Assembly: GCA_963741315.1 (NCBI GenBank)
Contig: CAVUHK010000002.1
Span: 124,001-188,000 of the forward strand
Length of the DNA stretch: 64,000 bases
DNA from: PALSA-1003 sp963741315
GTDB lineage: Bacteria; Pseudomonadota; Gammaproteobacteria; Burkholderiales; Casimicrobiaceae
Direction: 5' to 3'
Part shown: in pieces, positions 8,833 through 15,913 of the stretch
Layout: every line of letters begins with the position of its first letter
Position numbering within the stretch: position 1 is the first letter of the stretch
Notes under the pieces: model-generated
Seen by the model: only the letters and a program-made list of their open reading frames with translations
What the model was told of the DNA's origin: nothing
Databases searched by the model: none
Translations under genes and position numbers: made by a program

Positions 8833-9234
8833 TCAGTTGCGTCCGCGCAGCATGCTGCGCGAGCTTGCGAATGACGTTTGGCGCGATAGATGCGCTGCGA
8901 TCCGCCACAACAGCATCGCCGACAGCGTGCACAACAATGCGACACACAGCATCGCTTCGGGAAGCGACAGGCCGCGACTGACGAGCTCGCTCGCTACTGC
9001 CACCAGCAACGCGACAGCACCCAGGCTTGCAATCAGCGCGGCGCTGAGCGCAGCCACGGCCATGACCAGCGCGCGGCGCAGCGCAGCCTGCGACTCGGCC
9101 GCGACGACGTCCGCAGCGTCCGACACCAGGTCGCGGATGTCGCCTACCAACGCGGCGATCGCCGCGCCGATAGAGGCATCTCCCGTCGCCGCCGCCGGCG
9201 CCGACGTCGCGCCGGCGGCAGTTGCGGGTTCCAT
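8833..9234 (-). CDS. Phage-holin-III / YqjE-like membrane protein
   Basis: A 133-residue protein with an Ala-rich N-terminus, an amphipathic helix (LVGDIRDLVSDAADVVAAES) and two adjacent transmembrane helices (ALVMAVAALSAALIASLGAV and LSLPEAMLCVALLCTLSAML). This is the layout of the holin superfamily III / YqjE group, which in chromosomes are not phage genes but small stress-linked inner-membrane proteins. Its ATG (9234-9232) shares one base with the TGA of the upstream DUF883 gene, indicating translational coupling. Confidence 0.8.
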   Translation of the reverse strand: MEPATAAGATSAPAAATGDASIGAAIAALVGDIRDLVSDAADVVAAESQAALRRALVMAVAALSAALIASLGAVALLVAVASELVSRGLSLPEAMLCVALLCTLSAMLLWRIAAHLSRQTSFASSRSMLRGRN

Positions 9235-9554
9235 CAACGCGCGAGGCGACCGAACAGGTATCCCGCCGTCAGTGCGATGCCCAGCACGACCAGGGGACGT
9301 TCGCGGACATAGACGCGACACGACTCCAACAGCGCGTCCTGCTGCTGTTTGAGCTGATCGACGCTTTGCGCCGCCCAATCGGCGGCCGGCCCGGCTGCGG
9401 CCGCGACTTTGTCGACCGTGCTATGCGCAGCCTGGGCCACGCGATCGATCGCCGGCGCGGCCTTGTCGGCAGCGTTCCTTGCAACGTCGTCCACCATCTG
9501 ATGCGCCTGGTTGGCCTTGCGGTCAACGGTAGATCCGGCTGCGGTCAGTTCCAT
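9234..9554 (-). CDS. DUF883 (YqjD/ElaB) family membrane-anchored protein
   Basis: A 106-residue protein with a long amphipathic Ala-rich helical region (about residues 15-80) and a C-terminal membrane anchor RPLVVLGIALTAGYLFGRL. YqjD and ElaB of E. coli are ribosome-associated inner-membrane proteins induced in stationary phase; the same topology is visible here. ATG 9554 is preceded by AGGAG at 6 bases. First gene of a coupled trio with the holin-like and YqjK-position genes. Confidence 0.88.
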   Translation of the reverse strand: MELTAAGSTVDRKANQAHQMVDDVARNAADKAAPAIDRVAQAAHSTVDKVAAAAGPAADWAAQSVDQLKQQQDALLESCRVYVRERPLVVLGIALTAGYLFGRLAR

Positions 9555-9612
9555 GTCTTGCTCCTGAGTTGAAATTGCGGATGTACAAACGGACAGCTTG
9601 GTGCCAATAGCC

Positions 9613-9789
9613 TCAGGGCGTACCGCCGCCGCGGCGGAACAGTCCAAAGACCAGCGAAATCACGAACAGCAACAGGAATATGAAGAACAGGACCTTCGCG
9701 ATTTCCGCCGCACCGACGGCAATGCCGGTAAAGCCGAATACCGCGGCGATCAGCGCGATTACAAAAAAGACTACGGCATAGTGCAACAT
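9613..9789 (-). CDS. DUF1328 family small membrane protein
   Basis: A 58-residue protein, MLHYAVVFFVIALIAAVFGF followed by a short loop GIAVGAAEIAK and a second transmembrane helix, ending FRRGGGTP. This is the DUF1328 (YtjA-type) family, small two-helix membrane proteins often found next to stress genes. It is just upstream of the DUF883 gene on the same strand and probably shares regulation with it. Confidence 0.88.
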   Translation of the reverse strand: MLHYAVVFFVIALIAAVFGFTGIAVGAAEIAKVLFFIFLLLFVISLVFGLFRRGGGTP

Positions 9790-9965
9790 TTTTCAGCCCT
9801 TTCTGCTCGTCGCCGAGCAACAGTTAGCGAGTGAACAACAAACATCTATTTCGAATTACCCATCATTGCCCCTGTCACAAACGCAGGTGACAGTTCCTGC
9901 AAGCCGCACGCAACGCCAAGCAAGAAATTCGCGCGGTTCGTCAATGCATCGTGTGATCTGAGGCC

Positions 9966-10514
9966 TTACTCCACCGTCTCCGCCGAACGCTTGCGCGAGC
10001 GACTCGGTCGCGCGCTCGACAATCCGGCAATCCGCTGCTTGCCCTCGACGAACTGCGTAGCCATGGCATCGCGTTCTTCGGCGGTGAAATGCTCGCCCAG
10101 CTCCTCGAAAACGGCGCCCTCTTCTTCCTTGATGTGATGCTCGAGCGCCTCGTGAAGCACCTTGGCATGGGCCTTCCACATGTCGGATGCGGCGTCGTAG
10201 GTATTGGCCAGACGCTCGACAACGATATCCGCCAGGTTGTGTTCGACCATGCCTTCGTTGCCTGCCTCGCGTGAATCGGGAGAATCGCGCAACCGCATGA
10301 GCGCCGAGTAGACCACCGCCTCCTCGGAGCGCGAATGCGCCGTGAGGAATGGTTTCAATTCGCGCAGCACATTTTTACGATGTGCGGCCGAATCGGTCTC
10401 CGCCAGGTCCTTGGCGAGTTCAAGAATGTGTTCGTGATCCGCGTGCAGCAAAGCGCGGACGTCGGTGTCGCTGTACGCACCCAGGGTTGACTTCATCTTC
10501 TCAAAAACACTCAT
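9966..10514 (-). CDS. Hemerythrin HHE-domain protein
   Basis: A 182-residue protein with a four-helix hemerythrin-like domain. Candidate di-iron ligands are His24/His27 in LLHADHEHI, His60 and Glu64 in TAHSRSEEA, His92, and His126-Glu130 in EHHIKEEEG. Hemerythrin-like proteins bind oxygen or iron and act in oxidative or nitrosative stress. The C-terminus is a basic Ser/Arg-rich tail (RPSRSRKR). ATG 10514 gives the conserved MSVFEKMKSTLG start. The upstream spacer carries two copies of the TCCTACA-type motif. Confidence 0.88.
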   Translation of the reverse strand: MSVFEKMKSTLGAYSDTDVRALLHADHEHILELAKDLAETDSAAHRKNVLRELKPFLTAHSRSEEAVVYSALMRLRDSPDSREAGNEGMVEHNLADIVVERLANTYDAASDMWKAHAKVLHEALEHHIKEEEGAVFEELGEHFTAEERDAMATQFVEGKQRIAGLSSARPSRSRKRSAETVE

Positions 10515-10608
10515 CGGGACGCTCCGTATGATTTCGAACAAGGTGTTCGGTAGGGCGATGATCTGCGACCGCCGGTGCGGCGTCAGTCGGAGCGCCGCTG
10601 ATTCGCTT

Positions 10609-10626
10609 GTAGGGGCTGTCCTACAG
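10609..10626. repeat. TGTAGG...CCTACA inverted repeat in stress-gene spacer
   Basis: The arms TGTAGG and CCTACA flank GGCTGT in the 293-base spacer between the divergent hemerythrin and membrane-protein genes. It is one of several such elements in the first 30 kb. The symmetry suggests a protein binding site, but no known operator is recognised. Confidence 0.5.
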
Positions 10627-10670
10627 GTATCGACAGAGGTCGCGATACCTGGATTTCGGACGCTTTAGCT

Positions 10671-10697
10671 GTCCTACAGGCAAATCAGACGGCGTCC
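10671..10697. repeat. GTCCTACA + CAGACGGCGTCC element, copy 1
   Basis: The stretch GTCCTACAGGCAAATCAGAC followed by GGCGTCC is almost the same as that at 21757-21783, differing at about three positions. It lies 110-140 bases upstream of the membrane-protein gene starting at 10808. A shared regulatory site or a small intergenic repeat both fit. Confidence 0.55.
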
Positions 10698-10807
10698 GAT
10701 ATCTTCGCAAAGCGCAGTTTGAAATCATTTCCTCGCTTATCGCTTTTTGAAGGCTGTCTTGCGGTGGTGTTGCAGGCGGTTAGATCTGACAACGAAGGGA
10801 GTTCAAC

Positions 10808-11800
10808 ATGAATAGTGTCAATCCAGGCGCAACCGCTGCAGCGTGGCGCCCTGAGTACATTACCGACGTCCCCTCCTCAACCGAGGCGAGCGCTTCAGGC
10901 GTGTCGTGGGCAGCGGTGATAGCCGGAGGATTTGTGGCGGCTGCCCTGGCATTGATCCTCGCATTCCTCGGCGTCGGCCTCGGGCTGACGTCGATTTCGC
11001 CATGGGCAGGTGCTGGAATAACAGCGGCCAAACTCGGCACGTGGGCAATCGTCTGGCTGGCGGCAACCCAGTTGATCGCCTATGGCATGGGCGGATACCT
11101 TGCCGGCAGGCTGCGTACCAGATGGTCTGCGGTTCATGGTGATGAAGTCTATTTTCGCGACACCGCGCACGGCCTGCTGGTATGGGCCGTTGGAGTAGTC
11201 GTCACAGTAGCGCTCCTGGGAAGCGCGGCGTCCTCGATCATGAGCGGCGCGGGCAAGATCGCCGGAACCGCAGCCACCGGCGCGGCAGCGACCATTGCTT
11301 CGGTTGTACCGGCCGTGGCGAATGCGGCCCCCGGAACCCGGCCCGAAGGCGACGCAGGCGCGGCGGTTTCGCCATCCACATCGACGATCCCGAACGGCTA
11401 CCTCAGCGACTCGCTCGTTCGCGGCAGCGCTGCCTCCCAGGCTGCATCGCCAGCGACCCGGCAGGAACTTGGACGCATCCTGGCGGAATCGTTGCGCCAG
11501 GGACGTCTCGCCGATGCGGATCGAGCCTACGCGGCGCAGGTGGTCGCCGCGCAGACCGGCCTGTCGCAGGCAGATGCGGAAAAACGTGTCGACGCGGTGT
11601 ACGCGCAAGGAAAGAGCATGGCGGCGGACGCTGAAGCGGCCGCGATCAATGCGGCCGACAACGCAAGAAAGGCCGCCGCCTGGACCTCGCTTTGGATCTT
11701 CGTTGCATTGCTAGTTGGCGCGTTTTGCGCGAGCATCGCGGCCACCATAGGCGGTCGACAGCGCGATCGAGTCAAGGGCATGGCAGCATCCGCAAGCTAA
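10808..11800 (+). CDS. Conserved multi-pass membrane protein, function unknown
   Basis: A 330-residue protein starting at ATG 10808 behind AGGGAG. It has N-terminal transmembrane segments (VSWAAVIAGGFVAAALALIL, then AIVWLAATQLIAYGMGGYL, and a third near residue 120), a long Ala/Ser-rich soluble middle of about 150 residues containing helical repeats, and a final transmembrane helix (SLWIFVALLVGAFCASIAAT). The SWAAVIAGG and SISPWAGAG motifs belong to an uncharacterised proteobacterial membrane family. It is followed by three small genes on the same strand and is probably the first gene of that transcript. Confidence 0.8.
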   Translation: MNSVNPGATAAAWRPEYITDVPSSTEASASGVSWAAVIAGGFVAAALALILAFLGVGLGLTSISPWAGAGITAAKLGTWAIVWLAATQLIAYGMGGYLAGRLRTRWSAVHGDEVYFRDTAHGLLVWAVGVVVTVALLGSAASSIMSGAGKIAGTAATGAAATIASVVPAVANAAPGTRPEGDAGAAVSPSTSTIPNGYLSDSLVRGSAASQAASPATRQELGRILAESLRQGRLADADRAYAAQVVAAQTGLSQADAEKRVDAVYAQGKSMAADAEAAAINAADNARKAAAWTSLWIFVALLVGAFCASIAATIGGRQRDRVKGMAASAS

Positions 11801-11849
11801 ACGACTACGACAGCCCTCGGTCCGCGTAACCTGACTTCAAAGGAAAATC

Positions 11850-11927
11850 ATGCGCTCAGTCCTTTTATGGCTTATCGGGATCCCCATCCCAATCATTATT
11901 CTTGTCGGATTGTTCTCGCACTTCTAG
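11850..11927 (+). CDS. 25-residue hydrophobic membrane peptide
   Basis: A very short frame encoding MRSVLLWLIGIPIPIIILVG then LFSHF, i.e. a single membrane helix with the Trp-Leu-Ile-Gly-Ile-Pro-Ile-Pro centre. AAAGGAAA lies 5-8 bases before the ATG, a good ribosome binding site. I recall similar LLWLxGIPIPxIIL peptides in other betaproteobacteria, always uncharacterised. Located 49 bases after the large membrane-protein gene and 34 bases before the metallothionein-like gene. Confidence 0.7.
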   Translation: MRSVLLWLIGIPIPIIILVGLFSHF

Positions 11928-11961
11928 CTACGCCTGGCAGTCTGGGCGATGGAGGAGAAAC

Positions 11962-12201
11962 ATGTCTCGCTGTGAACTATGCGGCAACGAGTACGACAAG
12001 GCATTCCGTGTCGTCACAGTCGACGGCGGTACGCATGTCTTCGATAGTTTCGAATGCGCGATCCAGGCGCTCGCGCCGACCTGCAGGCATTGCGGGTGCC
12101 GAATCATCGGGCACGGCCTGGAGAGCGGTGGCGTATTTTACTGCTGCGCGCACTGCGCCAAGATGGCGGGGGTGTCCGGCGTGAGGGATCGCGCCGCGTA
12201 G
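11962..12201 (+). CDS. Cys-rich small protein (prokaryotic-metallothionein-like)
   Basis: A 79-residue protein starting at ATG 11962 behind GGAGGAG. It begins MSRCELCGNEYDKAF and contains CRHCGCR and CCAHCAK, so two or three treble-clef or zinc-ribbon sites are likely. The pattern CELCGN-(x)n-FDSFECAI-(x)n-CxHCGCRIIGHG is one I have seen annotated as prokaryotic metallothionein; the true role is unproven. It lies in a run of small stress-type genes. Confidence 0.75.
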   Translation: MSRCELCGNEYDKAFRVVTVDGGTHVFDSFECAIQALAPTCRHCGCRIIGHGLESGGVFYCCAHCAKMAGVSGVRDRAA

Positions 12202-12290
12202 CTCCTTGTGCGGACAACCCGACGACAGTCGCAACCTTCGGGGCGCACCCGGACACTGCCACGCCAAGCCGTCAGCAAAGGAGGTCGACC

Positions 12291-12761
12291 ATGAACCACA
12301 CCGAGCGATTGATCCACAAACTTTGGGCGACTGTCGTCCTCTCAGCACTGCTCCTGGCTGTGGCGCTTGCCATGGGAAGCGTTAATGCACAGGAAGCAGC
12401 ACGGGCGGGAGCGACTGGAACAGTCAACTATATTTCGGGCGGGGTCGGAAAGGAAGAAGCCGATGCGATGAAGCGCGCATCCGCAGACTATTCCCTGACT
12501 GTCGAACTCGCTGTCACTGAACATTCGTTGCACGACAACGCGCCGAAGAGTTATTTCATCTCCGGCGTGGCCGTCAACATTCGCGACGCGGCGGGAAACT
12601 CCATCGTGAATACCACAACCGATGGACCATTTCTGCTTGCTCAACTGCCGGAGGGTCACTACACGATCGACACCGAATGGAATGGCATTCGCAAGTCCGC
12701 GACTGTCGCTGTCGACGCGCATTCGCGCCGGCACCTCATGTTCAACTATGTGGCAGACTGA
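12291..12761 (+). CDS. Periplasmic protein with carboxypeptidase-regulatory-like domain
   Basis: A 156-residue protein starting at ATG 12291 behind AAAGGAGGTCGACC. A Sec signal peptide ends near residue 35 (GSVNAQEAA). The rest includes a single beta-sandwich of the carboxypeptidase regulatory-like type (ISGVAVNIRDAAGNSI, PEGHYTIDTEWNG). Such domains usually mediate protein or carbohydrate binding in the envelope. Function otherwise unknown; last gene of the plus-strand run from 10808. Confidence 0.78.
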   Translation: MNHTERLIHKLWATVVLSALLLAVALAMGSVNAQEAARAGATGTVNYISGGVGKEEADAMKRASADYSLTVELAVTEHSLHDNAPKSYFISGVAVNIRDAAGNSIVNTTTDGPFLLAQLPEGHYTIDTEWNGIRKSATVAVDAHSRRHLMFNYVAD

Positions 12762-12811
12762 CCGACTACAACCTCGCGAACGGCGCCAGCCGTGCGCGAC
12801 TTGCGACCGAT

Positions 12812-13198
12812 TCAGGCCGCCTGCAGCATCGATTCCAGGAAACGGTCGTACTCTGAGGTCTTGTCGAAGAACATGTCGGCGCCGGCAAGCGAGCACTGTT
12901 CCTTGTATTCCGGGTAGGCGTAATTCGTGAGCACATAGATCCGCGGTCGCGGAGCATAGGGGTGGGCGCGGACATGGCGGACCACCGCGATGCCGTTGCC
13001 ATGCTTGAGGCGAATGTCGGTAATCACGATATTCGGCTTGAGTTCGGCTATGGCTCGAACGGCCTCTTCCTCGGACTCGGCAAATCCCACAACTTCGAAG
13101 CCGCCAAGCGCCAGCACGTTGTCAACGATTCTCCTGCGCAGCAGTTCGGAGTCTTCGACAATGAAAACGCGCGTCAAGTCATGCGATTGATCATTCAA
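12812..13198 (-). CDS. Stand-alone response-regulator receiver
   Basis: A 128-residue single receiver domain: acidic pocket VEDSE near residue 14-17, phosphorylation site Asp61 in IVITDIRLKHGNG, Thr91 and Lys113 (FFDKTSE). No output domain is attached. The start codon is 7 bases downstream of the stop of the NarL-type regulator, so both come from one transcript. It may act as a phosphate sink or as an interaction partner of another regulator in the block. Confidence 0.9.
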   Translation of the reverse strand: MNDQSHDLTRVFIVEDSELLRRRIVDNVLALGGFEVVGFAESEEEAVRAIAELKPNIVITDIRLKHGNGIAVVRHVRAHPYAPRPRIYVLTNYAYPEYKEQCSLAGADMFFDKTSEYDRFLESMLQAA

Positions 13199-13204
13199 TC
13201 TCGG

Positions 13205-13891
13205 TTAACTCATCAAATTGTGCCGCAACGCGTAGGCCGTGAGCTCCGCATTTCGCGTCAAATTCATCTTTTCCATGATGCGCGTGCGGTACGTGCTGAT
13301 GGTTTTGACGCTCAAGCACAAGTCGTTGCCAATGTCGGTCACTGTTTTTCCCGCTGCCAATTGCACAAAAATCTGGAACTCGCGGGTCGATAGTTGGCGA
13401 TGCAGCGGTTCAGGCGTGTCTCTCGACGCTTCCATTGCCAGAACCTGGGCCAGCGACGCACTGATGTATTTCTTTCCGTCCGCGATGGTGCGGATGGCGT
13501 GCAGCATGTCCTTCGCTTCACCCGCCTTGGGGAAAAACCCGCTCACCCCGGCTCGCAGGAGATTCACCGCGTACTGATCCTCGGCGTGCATGCTGACCAC
13601 GAGGATGGGGAGCTCGGGATGGCGCCTGCGCAGACCGCTCACTGTTTCCAGCACGCCGGCGTCGGGTAGCGAAATGTCCAGCAGCACGACATCGTAGGCA
13701 CCTGTTGCAGCCTGTTTCATGGCTTCTGCCGCAGTGCCTGCTTCACCCCCTGCCTCCAGATCATCGGTTCCCGCGAGCAGCTGTCGGAATCCGGCGCGCA
13801 CGACCGCGTGATCGTCGACGATCAATACTCGGGTCTTGCGGCTGTTCGCGAGCCGGGGAGGAGCGTTCGACAAGGTGTTGGTCTCCGCCAT
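13205..13891 (-). CDS. NarL/FixJ-family response regulator
   Basis: A 228-residue two-component regulator. The receiver (about residues 20-140) has VDDHAV and Asp72 in LLDISLPDAG; the C-terminal LuxR-type helix-turn-helix reads LSTREFQIFVQLAAGKTVTD then LSVKTISTYRTRIMEKM. It is 51 bases downstream of the sigma-54 activator and 6 bases upstream of the lone receiver, all on the minus strand. The natural partners are HisKA_3-type kinases, two of which are encoded within 8 kb. Confidence 0.93.
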   Translation of the reverse strand: MAETNTLSNAPPRLANSRKTRVLIVDDHAVVRAGFRQLLAGTDDLEAGGEAGTAAEAMKQAATGAYDVVLLDISLPDAGVLETVSGLRRRHPELPILVVSMHAEDQYAVNLLRAGVSGFFPKAGEAKDMLHAIRTIADGKKYISASLAQVLAMEASRDTPEPLHRQLSTREFQIFVQLAAGKTVTDIGNDLCLSVKTISTYRTRIMEKMNLTRNAELTAYALRHNLMS

Positions 13892-13942
13892 CTATTGTCC
13901 AATCATTATAGGCCGACCTTTTGAATCGGGCCAATGTGAGTC

Positions 13943-15085
13943 CTAGGCCGCGAGCACCGCATTCTCGGGTTCCTGCCGTTGCTTGCGGGCCAGGCTCGCA
14001 TCTCCGTAAGCGTGCAGCCGGTTGTACAACGTCTTGAGGCTGATGCCGAGCACTTGCGCCGCCTTGGCCTTGCTGCCGGCTACGGAATTGAGTGTCGCCG
14101 TGATCAGCGTACGCTCGGCATCATCCAGTGACATGCCAACCGGAATCTTTACCGAAAACGCTTCGCCCACGCAGATAGAAGGTGACGCTGGCGCGCCCTG
14201 ATCCGTTGGTTCGGCGCAGGACTCTACCGGCGACACAATGTCCACCGACACTTCATCGTCCGACAGCACGAACGCCCGATGGATGACATTCTTCAACTCG
14301 CGTACGTTCCCCGGCCAGCGATGCGTGTCGATGCACCTCTTGGCCGTCTCACTCAAATATTTGCGCTCGCCGTGCTCGGCGTTGAGTTGCTCGAGAAACA
14401 TTTCCGCGAGCAGCAGTGCGTCGCTCTCGCGGCGTCGCAGTGGGGGAACGGTGACTGGGATGACACACAGGCGGTACATCAGGTCCTCGCGCAGCTTTCC
14501 TGACGACACCGCCTGGGCAAGGTCGCGATTGGTCGCGGCAATGATGCGTACGTCGGTGTTGATTTCGCGGTCGCCGCCTACGCGGCAAAAGCGGCCCGTT
14601 TCGAGAACGCGCAACAAGCGCACCTGCATGTCCAAAGGCATTTCGGTGACCTCGTCGAGCAACAACGTGCCACCGTCCGCCCGTTCGAAGCATCCACGAT
14701 GGGTGCGAGACGCACCGGTGAAACTGCCGCGTTCGTGGCCAAAGAGTTCGCTTTCAACCAGATTTTCGGCGATGGCGCCACAGTTGATGGCGATGAAGGG
14801 CTTGTCGGATCGCGCGGACAGTTGATGCAGCGTCATCGCCACCAGCTCCTTGCCCGATCCGCTTTCGCCGAGCACGATAACGGGCGCCGCGCTGCCCGCC
14901 AGTCTTTCAAGCTTGCGAAAGAGCCTTCGCATGTCGGCGCACGCTCCGTACAATGCGCCGAAATGCTCGAGTTCGCCGACGCCCTCCTCGGAGCGGCGTC
15001 GTTCTCTTGCCGCGCCCTGCGCGTCGCCAGGGGTCGGATATTTCGCCAGCGTTGCCAGAGTTCCAATTTCACCAAACATGACCAC
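13943..15085 (-). CDS. Sigma-54-dependent transcriptional activator without receiver domain
   Basis: A 380-residue protein: a short N-terminal segment of about 45 residues, an AAA+ domain with Walker A GESGSGKE, the sigma-54 contact loop GSFTGA (in place of the usual GAFTGA), Walker B GGTLLLDEV and the R-finger region, then a Fis-type helix-turn-helix (AQVLGISLKTLYNRLHAYG). The N-terminal receiver of NtrC-type activators is absent, so control must come from elsewhere. It heads a minus-strand unit with a NarL regulator and a lone receiver. Confidence 0.92.
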   Translation of the reverse strand: MVMFGEIGTLATLAKYPTPGDAQGAARERRRSEEGVGELEHFGALYGACADMRRLFRKLERLAGSAAPVIVLGESGSGKELVAMTLHQLSARSDKPFIAINCGAIAENLVESELFGHERGSFTGASRTHRGCFERADGGTLLLDEVTEMPLDMQVRLLRVLETGRFCRVGGDREINTDVRIIAATNRDLAQAVSSGKLREDLMYRLCVIPVTVPPLRRRESDALLLAEMFLEQLNAEHGERKYLSETAKRCIDTHRWPGNVRELKNVIHRAFVLSDDEVSVDIVSPVESCAEPTDQGAPASPSICVGEAFSVKIPVGMSLDDAERTLITATLNSVAGSKAKAAQVLGISLKTLYNRLHAYGDASLARKQRQEPENAVLAA

Positions 15086-15183
15086 TCCCTCACAGCGTAG
15101 TGCCGATGAGGCAGTCTCTCCGCGAACCTCAATGCGCGGTATCGGTCATGTGCTTTTCGTCATGTAGTCCCGTGCCTGACCCT

Positions 15184-15201
15184 TGTAGGAGCGGGTCCTA
15201 C
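15184..15201. repeat. TGTAGGA...TCCTAC inverted repeat
   Basis: GTAGGA and TCCTAC are separated by GCGGG in the spacer between the sigma-54 activator start (15085) and the small membrane-protein gene ending at 15211. It belongs to the same motif family seen at 10609, 10671 and 21757. With no T-tract it is unlikely to be a terminator. Confidence 0.45.
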
Positions 15202-15210
15202 GCTGCCGGG

Positions 15211-15369
15211 TCACGCGTCGGGGAGCGTTCCGCCTTCCCCTTCCCACGTCATTACCGCTGAGTGTTTCGCTTTCCGTTCGACCTTGTGGAGGCGGACGTG
15301 CCGGCGCATGTCGATCAGCGCCAGCAATGCCAACGCATACAGGGCGTATCGGGCGAAATGTCGGCTCAT
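15211..15369 (-). CDS. Small single-pass membrane protein
   Basis: A 52-residue frame starting MSRHFARYALYALALLALID at ATG 15369 behind AGAGGG, with one membrane helix and a basic tail (MRRHVRLHKVERKAKH) followed by a Gly/Glu stretch. No family recognised. It is upstream of the sigma-54 activator on the same strand, with a 125-base spacer holding the inverted repeat at 15184. Confidence 0.5.
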   Translation of the reverse strand: MSRHFARYALYALALLALIDMRRHVRLHKVERKAKHSAVMTWEGEGGTLPDA

Positions 15370-15913
15370 GGAATTACCCTCTGTTTCTGTTGCGAAGTAT
15401 CGCGATGCAAGTACACGCAATTCGAAGGCAGGGTAGCGGAACTGAGAAACGGACACGGGAGGGATGGCGCGTTTCAACCGAATCCCGGCACCCTGCGCCC
15501 TACTCGATGCAATCCTTGTGCCAAGACCTATCTCCGGCCAAGTGCAGGCAAACGCGCAGTATTTCCGCAGGCCCTGCTCGCCCTGTTGAAAAAACTCTCG
15601 TCCTTTTGTACAAACGTCGCGCTGGTCGCCACATGCACAGTCGAATAATTCATTCTGAACACCGAGAAAATCGCCGTCGCTCATCCGCTCACATTGACTG
15701 GCATGTCGATTGCATGCCCCTCAAACTTAGGCGAAACGCCGTTGGCGCCAACCCTGGCGAGCAGGGGGCGGCGGAAGCAAGACTAATCGCCCGCGTCATC
15801 GCGTCGCGGTATGATCGTGACGGCCATATTCTCGTAGTCTCGGCGACTTACTTTGCTCGAGCGCCCGAGGTGATCGAGGCGGTACGCGGGCCACCATTCC
15901 AGGCTCGCAGGCG
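15370..15913. other. 544-base spacer, no convincing gene
   Basis: The stretch between the small membrane protein and the large histidine kinase has open frames on both strands, but none with a good ribosome binding site or a recognisable sequence. A frame from ATG 15632 to 15929 reads into the kinase start and is basic and low in hydrophobic residues, so I treat it as chance. Promoters for the divergent units are expected here; I cannot place them. Confidence 0.5.

Noticed and set aside
6568..9789. Phage origin of the holin-like, DUF883 and DUF1328 genes
   Set aside because: No lysin, structural, integrase or attachment sequences are near; these families are common chromosomal stress genes.
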